Shown piece by piece: positions 1 through 12,840 of a stretch of DNA of 64,000 nucleotides. The DNA is from Ampelomyces quisqualis (Eukaryota > Ascomycota > Dothideomycetes > Pleosporales > Phaeosphaeriaceae): the NCBI GenBank assembly GCA_018398575.1, contig JAGTXZ010000009.1, positions 186,001 through 250,000 of the forward strand, given 5' to 3'. Both the position numbers and the translations under genes were made by a program. Position 1 is the first letter of the stretch. Each line of letters begins with the position of its first letter. A model generated the notes under the pieces. The model was not told the origin of the DNA and searched no databases. It worked only from the letters and a program-made list of their open reading frames with translations.

Positions 1-191
1 AACTTCTCTTTTGTAGATATAACTAGACACGTATCCTTACAACAGGACTGTACTAAGCCTGCGCTAGCGTAGCGCTGTTAAGGCGCTAGGGTAGCTATAC
101 GCGTTCTATGCGTAAAGACGCTAGGGTAGTGTTGTTGTAGCGCAAGCGCGTTACTGCGCAGCTAACAGCTTTACGCTATAATATTCTTATA
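1..191 (-). repeat. 3' LTR of Gypsy A (left copy)
   Basis: A 191-bp stretch that matches 12,650-12,840 almost base for base, with scattered transitions of the RIP kind. On the minus strand it begins TATAAGAATATT where the other copy has TGTAAGGATGTT, so the TG end of the LTR has become TA. The first few bases of this LTR lie left of the window. Confidence 0.9.
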
Positions 192-1410
192 ATTATTTCT
201 TCCTCTCTAGAATTACTATTCTAGTAATTTGTATAACATTAGGTTTGTAGGCGCGTGCCTAACGTTGTTGTTGTAGAGCCTGTTTGCTGTGTAGCTGTTA
301 TTGTGCTAAGACTAAAACTCTAAGTAAATTTAAGAGGCAGCTAGTAGCTATAGTAATAGTAGAAATATAGCAAAACTTTGTGTGCGTAATCTCCTCTGCT
401 TCTTTAGTAATAGCTGCATTATTCTACTACTATATTATCTACTAGCTCTACGCTATTGCAACCTTATTGCACCTATATTAATTATTATAAGCACTACGCC
501 TGCCCTACCTGCTACTCTTACTATTTCTATAAGTAGTGTAACGCTAGCGTTATAACGTTACTAACCTAGTGCTTAGGCTACGCCTGTTGCCTGCTATAGT
601 AGCGTCTCTAATGTTAAGTTAGTAATTTTAATTTACCTCTGCTACGCTAAGGGCTTAAGGCTTACTAGCACTTATTGTAACCTTGTAGTTAGTAGCCTAC
701 GCTGCAGCCTCTGCTAGAGCAAGCAAAAGCTCTGCTCTAAGGTCTCTGCCAATTTTGTTAAGAGCTAGAATACTATCTACTAGTAGTAGTAGCGCCTTGC
801 TACTAAGGAAAAGCCTAATCCTATTGTAGTTAACGCGTAAGAGACGTTGCTGCGCTAGTAGACTAGCTTAGTAGAGCTTTTCCTGCGTATAGAGGTTAAG
901 CATAGGAGCTGTTGTTAGCCTAAGAGTAACAAGATCTAGATTTTGTAAGTTAAGGCAACTAACTGCCTGTCTACTATAGTAGAAGGTATCTTTAACCTGC
1001 TGTAGGCTTAAGTAAGTTATTTTTCTTATTCCTTGCAGTTGCTGCGCTAGCGTTCTAATAGCGTCTAGGCTAATCTTCCCTTACTTAGTAAGGCAAATGC
1101 GTAGTCTAATTCTAACCTTAATCTAAAGAGGCAGGAGTCTTCTGCTAGGTCTAAGCCTAGGTCTAAGAGTAGTAGTAGTAGTAAGGGTAGAGATAGAGAT
1201 AAAACCTTTCCCTAGAAGAGCCCTAGCTCTGTGCCTTCTCCTAAGAAGAAGGGCAAGAGCAAGGCTAAGGCTAAGGCTAAGGCTAAGCCTAAGGCTAAAC
1301 CTAAGCCTAAGCCTAAGAGTAAGAAGCGCCTAGCTTTAGCTAGTTCTGCTAAGAAGCCTGCGTCTAAGCGCGTTAAGGGCTTAGATCTGTTAGGTTACCT
1401 AGTGCGCGCT

Positions 1411-4400
1411 ACGGCGGTAAATAGGTAGGGGTTGAGTTGGGGTAGGGTACCTTTACGTAAGACTCTATACCTAACCTAACCCCTACCTATTTAATTAACG
1501 CTAAAAGTAGGTAGAGGTTAGGTTAGAGGTATTAATTGCAGGTTAAGGTTAGGTTGCATAAGTTTTGCGTAATTAAATAAAATTTGAAGTATATATCTAC
1601 TAATCTTATAAAATTAGGTTTCTAAATATATAGTTAATTTTACAGGGGCAAAAACTATGCTAAGGATATCAAAAATAGCACAGTAATTACGAATTTTTAT
1701 TACAATAAAGAGGAAATAAGGTCTTTATTTCTAATATACATAAAAGTAGAGGATTCTAGATCTCTTACACAATTGCCTAATAAGAGCTGAACTTCTAATA
1801 GTACCTAAGCGCAAGTCTAATATCCTTTGCCTGTATAGTAACTCTTTTTGCGTAGATTGCATTTATATTTATATCTATATTTAGTTAGAAATTTGTTAAA
1901 AAAACAGGGTTAAGAAACAAACCCTTAAAAAAACTAACTATATAGGCCTTAGCAGCCTCTTGGACTACTCTAACAGCTAATTTTTAGAAGCAAAGATTAC
2001 TACTAGTAGTTTAGACGCATTCTTAAGCTATTTTGCGCAGAAGTTGCTAGAAGGGCAGCTTGTAGATAAGGAGCTTAGTAGACCTCTAGTATTAGCAGAT
2101 CTCTCTAAGCGCTACAGCTTTAAGCAGTAAGTAAATAAGCGTAATAAAGAATTGTAATAACTTACTACCTAGCTTAAGGTGCCTTTTTTTTTTAGGAGCT
2201 GCTTTTTAAGTTTTTACAGCTAGGCTTTTCTTGGCAGATTTCCTAGCAGCCTTGCTAGCTAGGTCTTTAGCAACTACAGTGCCCCTAGTAACAGCGTCCT
2301 TAACTTTAGATTTGCGTTTTTGTAGAGCTATAGTAGTAGTGTTGTAGAGTTGTAGATTTAATATTGTAATAATTTAGGTTGTTTTAGTGCCTAGTAAATG
2401 AGCGGTAAGCAGGCTTGGCGCAGGAAATTAGGTCTTGGCGTGAAATTCCTGCAGGAGCTAATTTGAAACTGCTAGCGCTACTAGAAGACTAGAACGTAAT
2501 AAAAAACTGTATTAACTTACAGGCCTACCTAGAATTGCGCTAGCTTTTGTTCTAGCTATATATTAAAATTAAAGGGTAGATTTCTATAGACTTGTTATTT
2601 GTTTATGTAAAATAGGCTAAAAGGCAGTAAGCGCGGGCAGTAGGCAGAAAACACGCTAGTAGACTGCTTGCGCATAGACTAACTTACTGCGTTATTAGTT
2701 GTAGGCTGCCAAAATAAAACACTAAAGCTACACGCCTGCAATAGCAACACGCTTTATTACATTACTTTATTACACTTAGCGCCATAGAATCTGTTAAGTC
2801 TAAGGAAATTAAGGTTGTTAACAAGCCTAAGGGCTTTTTGCTGCCTATTCCTGTTAGAGTTCTACTAAATTTTAAGGAAGAGGAGTAGGCCTAGCTTACA
2901 ATAGTAATATTCTTAGAACTTTGCTATAAATTGTACTAATTTGTCTAGGGTTTTGCTTCTAGGGATAATAAGATTAGCTATATCCTTAACTCTTGTAGTA
3001 GTAATACTCTAAAGTAAGGCTAACTAACAAATTTCTAAGTTAACCTTAGCAGGCAGCTTAGCAGCAGCGCTATGCAATCTAGAGAGCTAGCTGCTATTGC
3101 AAAGGCTAAGTCCTTAGACTAATTAGCTAAATACTAGCTTAAGAAGAAGGTTAAGAGAGGCAATAGGTATAAGGCGTTGTCTCTAAGGCAACAAGCTAAG
3201 AAACTTAAGCATAAGCTTAAGGCCTAGGCAGCAAAGCGTTTTAATAGTAAGCAATCTAGTAAGTTATTATACCTTTTTATTACGTTATTTTTACTAACAT
3301 GCAAAGCTAAGTAGTTAACAGCTTCTATTGCTTAGGTTAATTAAAAATAGAAGGCTATCTAAATTAAAATTAATATGCGCGCCTACAACATTGTTATAAA
3401 GGAGTCCTCTGCAGCAACTTTAGACTTAAAGTAAAAAAAATTGTCCGCTTAAGCTTATACTTGCGTTTATAGGCCTAGTAGGGCTGTAGAAGAGATACTC
3501 TAAAGAGAGTATACTTGTAGGCTACACCTCCTTAAGAGGAATAGCTTTAAAACACTACAGGCTAAGGCTAAATAGCTTAAATTTTGCAATAAGCTAACGC
3601 CTAACAAGTTAGCTCTAGTAACTAATCAGAATTAGTAGTAAGTTTATTACATTATTTTATTACGTACTTATTCTAACTAGTCTGCTAGGAGGCGTAAGCT
3701 AACACCCCCCTCTATGTTTAATCAGCCTCTAGAGCTCTATAGTAATAGGCTATACGTTAAGGGACGCAATAAGACTAAATGTAAGGAAGAGGTTAAAGAT
3801 TCTAGTAAAGAGCTAGAAGCATACTACAAGACGCTGCCTAATAAATATAAAGATAAGGAGGATAAGGATTAGAGCAATAGCACCTAAGAGGGGTTCTCTA
3901 ATAGTACTTAGGAGGGCTATTTAGACGCTAAGTAACATGTATAATTAAATCTGCTGTATATTATTACCTAATATAGTTAAGACTTAAAAATTTTGCTACT
4001 ACTGTAAAACCTAATTTCTTAATTTCCAAAAGTTTAGCCCTACTATCTGCCCCCTAACTAGGGGAATAACGCCTCTAGTAGAACGCCTACCTCTCTTACT
4101 TAAAGTAACACTAAACTGTAGTTTTGCTATTCTATTATTGCTGCAATTACTACCCTCTTCTTATAAGATATTACTACTTTGTTATTACACTTTTTTATTA
4201 CACACATAGACCTAAGCAACCCCCCTTTACTCTTAGACAACCTATACTCTAATCTGCCTAAAATACTCTACAAATTTATACTTAACGCCCTCTAAATCCT
4301 TAAGTCTAGAATTAAGAGAATAGTTACTGTCTTTAAGTAGCTAATTTAAGACAATGCTACTGTATATGCTGCATAAGATGCCTGGTAGCAGAACACGTTA

Positions 4401-7324
4401 TAGGCCTAAGACTCTAATAATTCTAATCCTTAATAGGGTAGAGCTAAACGTTCTGCTATTATATAGACTTAATTTAGAGAAGGAGCCTATATTAAAAGCG
4501 GCAAACTACACGTATATTGCCTAAACTGTAGGCACATACTTTAACACTTAACTAACAAGTACATAAGGACAAAACACCTTAGTAACTACCTTTAGTCTAA
4601 TAGTTGCAGAAAAGTTATAGAATCTATCTATATAAGGCAGCTACTCCTATTTGTTACACTATTACGTCTATAACCCCTGCAACTATTTACTACCTAGCAA
4701 TTTAAACTAGAAATTGTACAATTACTTTTTAATAGGAACTAGTCTTTTTAAACATTAGAGCAACCCTTATTTTGCTGCTTTGTAAAGTTTCTCTAGCCTA
4801 GCACTACTATACCTAGCTAATACAAGTTTACTCTTATGCTCTAGGAACAATACAAGCAGGTAACTAAAAACCTTCTTTCTAATCTTAGCAAGTTAACAAA
4901 AATCTTAATCGCCTTTAACGCCTAGTCTGCAGCTAACTACCTAAGCTTTTTGGCTATTAAAGCCTATTATATTAACACTAGTTAGTAGATAAGAGAGGTT
5001 CTATTAGATTTTGTGCCCTTGCGTAGGTAGCACACTAGAGTTTCTATAGCATCTGATCTTATGCAGGTACTTAAAAACACAAAAACATTAAAACAATTAC
5101 TAGTAGTTACCTGCAACAACGCTTTAAACAATAGTACCCTTAGCAGAAGCCTAGAAAGCAATCTTGCTAATAAGGAGGTTTTTTAGAACGCAAAGGAAAA
5201 CACTATACTATGCCTTGCCTATATTATTAACCTGGTAGTGCAGGATATAATAGCCTACCTAAGGCTAACAGCTTTGCCTAAGATTAAAGGGGCTTAGCAG
5301 CTGCAACGCTATTACGTTTACTAGATTAATAATAGCATATTAGTGCCTAACTCCTTGCAAAAGGTATGTTACACCCTTTATTACAATTCTTTATTACGCA
5401 CTAAGCTCTTCTAGATCTAGGCAATTTGTATTGCTATTAATTTGTCTCTTTAACGTTTTAAACAATTCCTAAAGGTACAATCTAATGTACTGCCAAAAAA
5501 TTAACTCTGTGTGATTTAAGATGTTAAGACTAGGTAGAATTCAACCTATAATATATGCGAGCGCGCCTGCTTCCTAGCTACTTATATTAACAAGTGGCTA
5601 GAGTAAGAGATTACACTTAATTAGGCTCTGTAAGGTAGCAGCAGTAATTTACAAGATAATAACGCAGTTACAGACTTTAAAGACTTTAAAAGGCTTTAGC
5701 TAGCACTTGCTAAGTAGTTACACCTTAAGGCAATAACACACATGCTAGTAAACTTTAAAACAGCTACTAACAGAATTAGTAAAAGCAACACACCTTAGGC
5801 CCTGTACATCTAGTTAATATATAACTAACTTTTTAACTTCTTAGATTAAATAACAACTAAGCTATCTAACAAGGAAGATAAGACTAGCTATTGTAAGGAG
5901 TAGCTAGCTGTAGTAAAGGCAGCAGCAGAGAAAGGTAAGAAGAAGTTATTAAAGTATTATTCACGCATAGATAAGGAACAAAGATATCTTTACAACGTTG
6001 CAACTGTTCTTAATCTATTCTAGAAGCTTACTGCATATAAGGTAAGAACTATGTTTATTACACATGTTTATTACAGCGCACTGCTAATAACACCTAGGGT
6101 AATACATAGGGACTAGACTTTAAACGTACATACTAGCGTTAGTTCCTAGACTACATTAATTGATACAAAAACAACCCTGCAGCAATAAACAGAGACTGCA
6201 CTCTAGTTTGTTCTTTGCAACTACAGCGTCTACCTAAACACTAGTAGTTTAGAAGGCCTTTCTCTTAAATAACATAGTCTAGTAGGTTAAGCGCTAATAT
6301 CTCTTATAAAACTAACGCAAGCATTAGACTACTCTGTGCAAAAGCTCTCTACTACTTTAGCACTCCTCTAACTAGTAAGGAAGATAAAGAGAAGTTATTA
6401 AATATACTTATCTAGTAGTAGGCTAATGTAGACACGTACCTACGCTTAGCCTAGGTAGCTAAAGACGTATTAGCTGTACAGCTTGCAGAAGTTAGGGTTA
6501 AGCGCTCGTTTAATACTGCAAGAGACGTCCTAGAAGATTAACAGTACAGGCTTAGAGTAGAAACAATCTAGAAGATTATAGTTGTAAAACACGCAATTAC
6601 TAAGGAGGACGCATAACTAAACTGTTCTACACTATAATTGCTAACTGCAAGATCCTAACACAGCGCTAAGAGTGTCTAGAATCTACTTAAGCTTTTAGGT
6701 CCTATTAATTTTGCTAGTCTAACTAGCTCTAGAATCTAACGTTTTAAGGATTAGACAAGCAATAAGGAGTAGGAGGGTAACAAAAAAGATAATATTAGGG
6801 AATCTGCAACGCCTTTATATAGTGCACTACTCTAGACTCCTTAGTATAAGTAGTGTCTATAGAGGAAGAGATTAAGGCCTTCTTGTTTCTTAGACTAGCG
6901 AGCGTAATAAAAAAATGTAATAAACAGTAGCTCTTAACTATCTAAAATAACCTTAGTTAAAAACTGTAATAAATATCTATAATAAGCAGATTATAAAGCT
7001 TATTAAACAGCTGCAAGATTAGACTATTCCTGCGATAACCTTATTTTAGGATATACGCTAAAATACACTTATTTCTTTTACTCTACTTTACTCCTAGATA
7101 ACATACTTGTTATAGGCGTTAGATTAGAGGCGCTGCATAAGTATAACCTTATAGTAGGTACTCTAACTAAACTAACAACCTAACCTTAACACCCTAAGCT
7201 GTATACTCTAACCTAAACCCTACACTAGCCCCTACATAACTTAAACCCTACTCTACCCCTCTTGTGCTTAACCCCAACCTAACCCCTACCTATAAGCGGG
7301 TACCCTAAACCTATTTACTAGCGT
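1411..7324 (+). mobile_element. hAT-family DNA transposon, RIP-degraded
   Basis: A 5.9-kb insertion with imperfect terminal inverted repeats: ACGGCGGTAAATAGG at 1,411-1,425 and, reversed, ACGCTAGTAAATAGG at 7,310-7,324. Both ends are followed by C/T- or G/A-rich subterminal motifs (AGGTAGGGGTTGAG on the left, ACCCCAACCTAACCCC on the right). It is flanked by the identical direct repeat AGTGCGCGCT (1,401-1,410 and 7,325-7,334); hAT elements normally duplicate 8 bp, so two of the ten bases may be chance or part of the ends. It carries a hAT dimerisation-domain remnant near its 3' end. It inserted into Gypsy A and so is one of the youngest elements here. Confidence 0.85.
6390..6620 (+). pseudogene. 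hAT transposase C-terminal dimerisation domain remnant
   Basis: The plus-strand frame reads A-K-D-V-L-A-V-Q-L-A-E-V, then the landmark K-R-S-F-N-T-A-R-D, then a segment ending R-L-R-V-E-T-I and a hydrophobic K-H-A-I. This follows the hATC pattern, in which a short helix leads to S/R-x-F-S and then a conserved R-x-x-L-x-x-x-x-x-E. TAG and TAA stops interrupt it. The upstream transposase (RNase H fold and any zinc finger) should lie between about 3,700 and 6,390 but is too degraded for me to place motifs. Confidence 0.7.
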
Positions 7325-7569
7325 AGTGCGCGCTGTAACAGCGTTAGCAAGGAGTAAGGTCCTATTAGAGTTAGGTAATACTGTTTTCTAGGAATAGCAG
7401 GAGAAGGAGGCTAGAGGGCTTAGTAATAATTTACTAGGCTCTCTAAGCTTCTATAAGGGTAAGGAGGATAACAAGGACTTCTTAGAGTAAGACAGCGTTT
7501 ATGCCTAGTTACGTTGTTAGAGCGCTAGTAGTGCGCTAGTAAGGCGCCTTTGTTTTTCCTATGTTTTTC

Positions 7570-10500
7570 CTTTTTTTTTTTTGTATATTAATTATATAAG
7601 TAATTAATCTCCTTTCTAGTTATACTTCTCTATAAGTAATTTGTCTATATCTTTTTAATTAACCTATTTGTTATATTCTAAGAGCTAGCCTTTCTATTTT
7701 ACTAGGTAATTTACTAAATGCCTGTTGCGCCTCTTTGCTAACACAGCTTTAACCTTATAGCGTTGTTGTAGCTCCTTGCTATTGTCTAGATTAACAGGCC
7801 TAGGTAAGGTTAACTCTTCTTCTTTTCTAGCTACAAACAGCTAGAGCAAGGAGGTGTAGAATACTAGGTAGATTCTTATATGCAATAGGAGTAAGATCCT
7901 AAAAGCTTGTAATTTAATTTGCTTTTCTACTAGGAAAGAGCCTATCTAGCGCAGCAACAGCTTTCTGCTAGCGCTGCGCAAGCGCAGATGCTTTGTTAAT
8001 AAGAAGACTATATCTCTTAGTCTAAACTCTTAGAGCCTGTGTTTCTTGTTATAATATTGCTCCTAGTATTGCAAGCTTTTGTTCTAGTAATTAGCTAAAG
8101 CGTCCTAAGTTTGTATAAGCTTTTGCAACCTTTGTTTAATACTAGAAACTTTAGTAAGCGCTGTTAGCTTACAGTTAAGGCGCAGGTAGAACCTGTAGTA
8201 TGCAAAGAATAGGAATACTCTTAATATAGCCTGTTTAGTATTATTGTATGCAAACTCTACTAGTAACAGAAGGTGTACCTAATTATTAGGTTAATTGCCT
8301 ATAAAAGCCCTTAAGTATTGCTCTAGCGTTTAATTCTAACGCTCTGTTTAGCTGTCTGTTTATAGATAGAAGGTAGTGCTAAGCTAGCGCTTTACCTTTG
8401 CTACAAAGTAAAAGTCTACTTAGAACTGCAAAGTAAAGACACTTTCTTAGTCTAATACAATACCTTTAGGCAAGCTAAAGAATTGTACAACGTGTTCTAA
8501 AAATAGATCTGCTAATTGTAAGGCAGTAACTATTTTTTGTGTAGAGATATACTTAGCTATTTTTATGTACCTATTAACTACAACAAGTATTGTGTTGTAC
8601 ACAACGCTGTAGCGCTTGGCAAGTAGTAGGTCTGTAACAAAATCTATTGTAATTTCTTGCTATAGTCTCTAAGGTTAGAGGAGCGCGTTTAACACGCTAG
8701 TAGGGCGCTGCTTAAGCAACTTTGTGCCTTAGTACACTAAGCAAGAGTTAATGTACTTCTTAAGCTCTTTCTTAAGCCTAAGCTAATAGTAGTATTAGGC
8801 TATAAGCTTAAGTGTTTTAGCCTGCCTAAAATAGCTAGTAAGTAGATTGTTGTAATACAGCTTAAGGAGCTTAGCCCTAAGGGCTAGCTCTAGTAGAATA
8901 TACAATTGGCTCTTAAACTAAAAGCTGCCTAAAGCGTTAAGCTTCTAGTGCCTTAGGCGTTTGCTAGTGCCTTAACAGGCAGACGCTAGGGATTTAACGT
9001 CTCTGTGTATTACAACTGCTTCTAGGTTATTCTGTTATGCTTGTACATAGATTTTAAAAAAGAACTTAGAGAGTTTCTTATAAGCTAACCTTCTTAAAGC
9101 TGCAGCTTTTGCTTGTAACTGCGTAACCCTTTAGGCTATTACTAGTCTACTCTTAGGAATCTTCTAATTAAGGCTGTAGCTCCTAGCTGTTACCTTAACG
9201 CTGTGCGTTAGGCTTTGTAACTGCGTAACCCTTTAGGTTACTACTAGTCTGCTCTTAGAAATCTTCTAATTAGAGCTGTAGCTTGTAGCTGTTGCCTTAA
9301 CGCTGTGCGCTAGGCTTATAGAAACATCTTTACTAAGATATAGAGTGCCTGCTTGCTGTTAAGCTATTGTCTAGCTTTTTACTAACACTAGCTCCTTACT
9401 AGGTAGCTTAGCTTAAGTTCCTGCTAGCTGCACTTCTTTTGCAGTACTAGCAATATATCTAATAGTTAAACATTTAGCGTATTGCTGTTGTCTACAGGTT
9501 GCCTTAAAGGCCTGTCTGCAGGATTTGTCTTTCTAGACTAATGCTTAATCTTAAAGTTATAAGCAGCTAGCTTTATTGCCTAGCTAGCCTGTCTTTTAGA
9601 CAAGGTTAACGTGCCTATAAAGCTGCGTAGGTTGTTATAGTCTGTCTATATTTCTAACTAAATTGCTAGCCCTTTAACGTAGTAACGCTAGTGCTGCACT
9701 GCTGCAATAATAGCAAGGAGCTCTAGGTTGTATGTGTAGTAGTTTCTTTCTGCAAGCAAGAGCTTTCTTAACTAGAAAGCTACAGAGTGCTAGTTTCTAT
9801 CTGCATAGAGTTAAAAGAAAATGCCTGCTACTTCCTAAATAGAGGTATTAGTTTCTAACTTAGATAGGAGTATATAATTGTAGTACTGTAGGACAGGCGC
9901 AGTTGTAAACTTGTTGCACAGCTAGCGCTTTGCTTTCTCTGTAACGTTAGGCTAGTTAAAAGGACTAGACTTCTTCTCTTAAACTAATCCTTTTAGAAGA
10001 TTAGTAATTAGGCTAACAATAACAGAGAAACCTTGTATAAAGCGTTAATAGAAGTTTGTAAAGCCTAGAAAGACTTAAATATCTTTAAAGGACGTTAGCG
10101 TAGGCTAATTAATAACTGCGCGAACCTGTTCTAGATCTATTGTAACGCTATTAAGGCGCACAATAAACCCTAGGAACTTAACTTGGTTAGTAGCAAAAGT
10201 ATACTTTTTTAAATTAACAAAAAGACTGTATTCTCTTAGCTTGGCGAGTACTTTTCTTACTTGTTTCTAATAATCCTTCCCTTTTTAAGAAAAGATTAGG
10301 ATATTATTAAGATAGATAACGCAAAAGATATCTAAATATAGAGCTAAGGCTCTGTTAATATACCTCTAGAACGTAGCAGGCGCGTTAGTTAGCCTAAAGA
10401 GCATAACCATGTACTTAAAGTAGCTGTATTGCGTGCAAAACGCTGTCTTTTACTTATTGCCTTGCTAGATTCTAATCTAGTAATACGCGTTCTTAAGATT

Positions 10501-12600
10501 AAGCTTAGTAAACTTTACTAATCTACAGAGCTAATTAAGGGTTTCCCTAATTAAGGAAAAGGCTAGTCTGTTCTTCTTAGTAACTTAATTAAGGCCTTAA
10601 TAATCTACGCAAAGGCGTAGCGTTCTATCTTTTTTGGGCATAAACAGGATAGGTGCCCCTACAGGGCTTATGCTTTCTTAGATCTAGCCTAGGCTTTGCG
10701 CTGTTGCTAAGTAGTTGCGCAGTACGCTTAGCTCCTTTAGTAAGAGGTTATAGAGCAGCCTATATAGAGCTGTAGTTCCTTCTTCTAACTTAATAGCGTA
10801 GTTGCCTCTGTAGTGCTGCAGCAGCGCGTTAGCAGCGTTACTGTTTGCAACATCTTTAAAATCCTTAAGTTTAAGAGGCTATAATAGGCATTTAGCAAAG
10901 AAGAATTATAGACTGCCTACTAGGACTGCGTACACGCTTAGCTTGTTGTAAAGAGATCTTGCAAAGGTTTTTACATCTTTAACTCTTATTGTATTAGTGT
11001 TAAGCTTGTAGCGCTACTACTTTAACTTGTAGTTAATAACAACGCGCTCTTCTTTTAGGCTTAGTAGACCTAAAATAACAGGTTGTGCTGCATTAGCAAT
11101 TCTGTATAGAATAGTAGTAAAGGACTTGGTTACGCTCTAGTTGTCCTTTATTGTTAGATAAGCTTAATAAGCGTAGAAGCTAGGTATAGTGCTTAAGTTA
11201 GGTAAGCAGATAGTTAGTAGCGCAGCACTGTTAATACAAGGAAGATCTTTAAGCAAGGCAACTCTCTTGTTAATAGTACTAAGTTCTGCACTGTAGTTAA
11301 TTAGGATTTGTATAGGCTGCGCAGCGCTATTGTTACGCAGCGTCCTAAGTACTTTAATATAATCTTCTTGTTGTAGTAGGACTTAGGCTGTTAAAAAGGA
11401 AGCTCTTCTTAGGCCTACTTGTTTTTTGTTTGTATTGCGTTTGAACTAGTAACAGAAGAAGAGCTGTTAAGCCTTAATCTATACTCTTTGGCCTAATAGC
11501 CTATCTTGCTGTAATAGTAGTAGGCGTTAGTTAGCTTTAGGCTTAGGTTTGCAGTGCTAGTAATACAACGTTGTAAAGCTGTTGCGTCTAGTTTAGGCTA
11601 CAAAGTTTTTCCTGTACTAGGCGTTCTGTGTGTGTAATAGTATAGCAATAGTATACTACTACTATAGCGTAAGTTGTCTTCTAGCGTTACAGCGCGTTTA
11701 ACAAGTTTTCTGCAAGTAGTAGAAAACTTAGTGTAGTTAGAAAGAGCTACTCTAATCTCTAGGCAGAGTTTACTGTACAAGTGCATTACTAGGTGTTTTT
11801 GTTTGTAAAGAGAATTTACCTAATTTTCTAAAGTAGATAGATAGGCTGCAAATTTGTTTACTGTTTGGCTGTTCTTTTAGGATGCCTTTTGATACTGCAT
11901 AGTAACTTAAAGCTTCCTATTTATAGGGCTCTTAATCTAATTAAGTAGAAAGGACATTATGTTACGCTACGCTAGCGTTTTGCTATTATCTTCCTGTTTC
12001 CTCTATATCTACATTTGTTAAAACGTAGTTTGTAGGTATTAGAGAGTAAAGGCAATCTTTTGATCCTTAAGCTAGAAGGCTAAGGAGTCTAATTAAAAGG
12101 CAATAGATAGCCTAGCCTTAAAGTTCTAATACTCTCTAATTCCCTTGCCTTTAAAGACAGGGATTTTCTTAATCTTTAGCCTGCGTCCTGGTAGCGCTAA
12201 TAAGTTAAGTTAGGGGCGTTGCGCTAGTAGAGACGTGTTGCGTCCAACTAGAAGGGTTAGTAGATCTGTTTTATTTAGGGCGCCTAAGGGCTGTTTAGGA
12301 GGTAGAAAAGGTTGTTTACCTGCTAATAATTGCTCCTATTAGCGTACTTTCTCCTCTAGAGTCTAGATCTTAGCTTGCTTCTTAAGTTCTTAGCGCTAGC
12401 GCTTTAGCTGCGCTAAGCGTTTGCCTAAGCTAAGCATTAATTCCTTATTAGAGGTGTTTTCCCTTAATAGATTAGCTGGTAGGCTTAGAGGCAGATCCTA
12501 ATCTATTGTTATTAGGTAACTAGGCTACTATCCTTTTGCAAGGTTAAGGAATTAAAACTGTAAGAGGTTTGTATAGCAGCAAAGTTACAGGATAACAATA
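7570..12600 (-). pseudogene. gag-pol remnant of Gypsy A
   Basis: Minus-strand remnant of a Ty3/Gypsy polyprotein. The clearest part is the reverse transcriptase at about 10,720-10,300, where the reading frame shows P-I-L-F-M-P-K-K-D, then C-V-D-Y, then L-K-N-A-Y and finally LTNAPATF, the standard Gypsy RT landmarks, broken by TAG and TAA codons. Near 7,760-7,640 a chromodomain-like tail reads YLVK-stop-KG-stop-LLEYN; the two stops stand where Trp is usual. No long open frame survives, the longest being 62 codons. Gag and protease were placed by position only. Confidence 0.8.
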
Positions 12601-12644
12601 GCAGTACAGGTAGAAGTAAGTTAATTCTTGTTTTGCAATTTTAG

Positions 12645-12840
12645 TGCAGAACTCTCCTTTTGTAGATACAACTAGACACGTATCCTTATAATAGGACTGC
12701 ACTAGGCCTACGCTAGCGTAGCGCTATTAAGGCGCTAGGGCAGCTATACGCGTTCTACGCGTAAAGACGCTAGGGTAGCGTTGTTGTAGCGCAGGCGCGT
12801 TGCTGCGCGGCTAACAGCTTTACGCTGTAACATCCTTACA
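12645..12840 (-). repeat. 5' LTR of Gypsy A (right copy)
   Basis: About 196 bp, read on the minus strand from TG (12,840) to CA (12,645), the usual LTR ends. It matches 1-191. The right edge is set by the abrupt switch to Gypsy B1 reverse-transcriptase sequence at 12,841. The expected 5-bp target duplication would be GATTA (12,841-12,845), but its partner lies outside the window. Confidence 0.9.

Larger units (their letters stand above)
1090..7520 (+). pseudogene. antisense basic ORF of Gypsy A, split by the hAT insertion
   Basis: Between the pol 3' end and the 3' LTR of Gypsy A, on the strand opposite to pol, lies a coding-like frame rich in Lys, Ser and Pro. It runs from about 1,090 to 1,410 (longest open part 1,231-1,428, with KAKAKAK and KPKPKPK repeats), is cut by the hAT element, and resumes in the same frame at 7,335, reaching a stop near 7,520. 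Inside stops are TAG, as expected from CAG. Function unknown. It may be nucleic-acid binding given the charge, but that is inference. Comparable antisense frames occur in B1, B2 and C. Confidence 0.55.
1..12840 (-). mobile_element. Ty3/Gypsy LTR retrotransposon A (chromovirus-like, RIP-degraded), interrupted by a hAT element
   Basis: An LTR element read on the minus strand, bounded by two matching LTR copies (1-191 and 12,645-12,840); the left copy loses about five bases to the window edge. Without the hAT insertion at 1,411-7,324 the element is about 6.9 kb, a normal size for Ty3/Gypsy. It sits inside Gypsy B1: the base after 12,840 continues a reverse-transcriptase region that reads uninterrupted in the sister copy B2 near 21,122. 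On the minus strand the order is gag-like region (about 12,640-11,100), reverse transcriptase (about 10,720-10,300), RNase H and integrase (about 10,250-7,900), and a chromodomain-like tail (about 7,760-7,640). Stops are abundant, so it is dead. Confidence 0.88.

Noticed and set aside
11598..11786. 62-codon minus-strand frame as a gene
   Set aside because: Lies inside the Gypsy A gag-side region and is only a stop-free interval of a degraded polyprotein.
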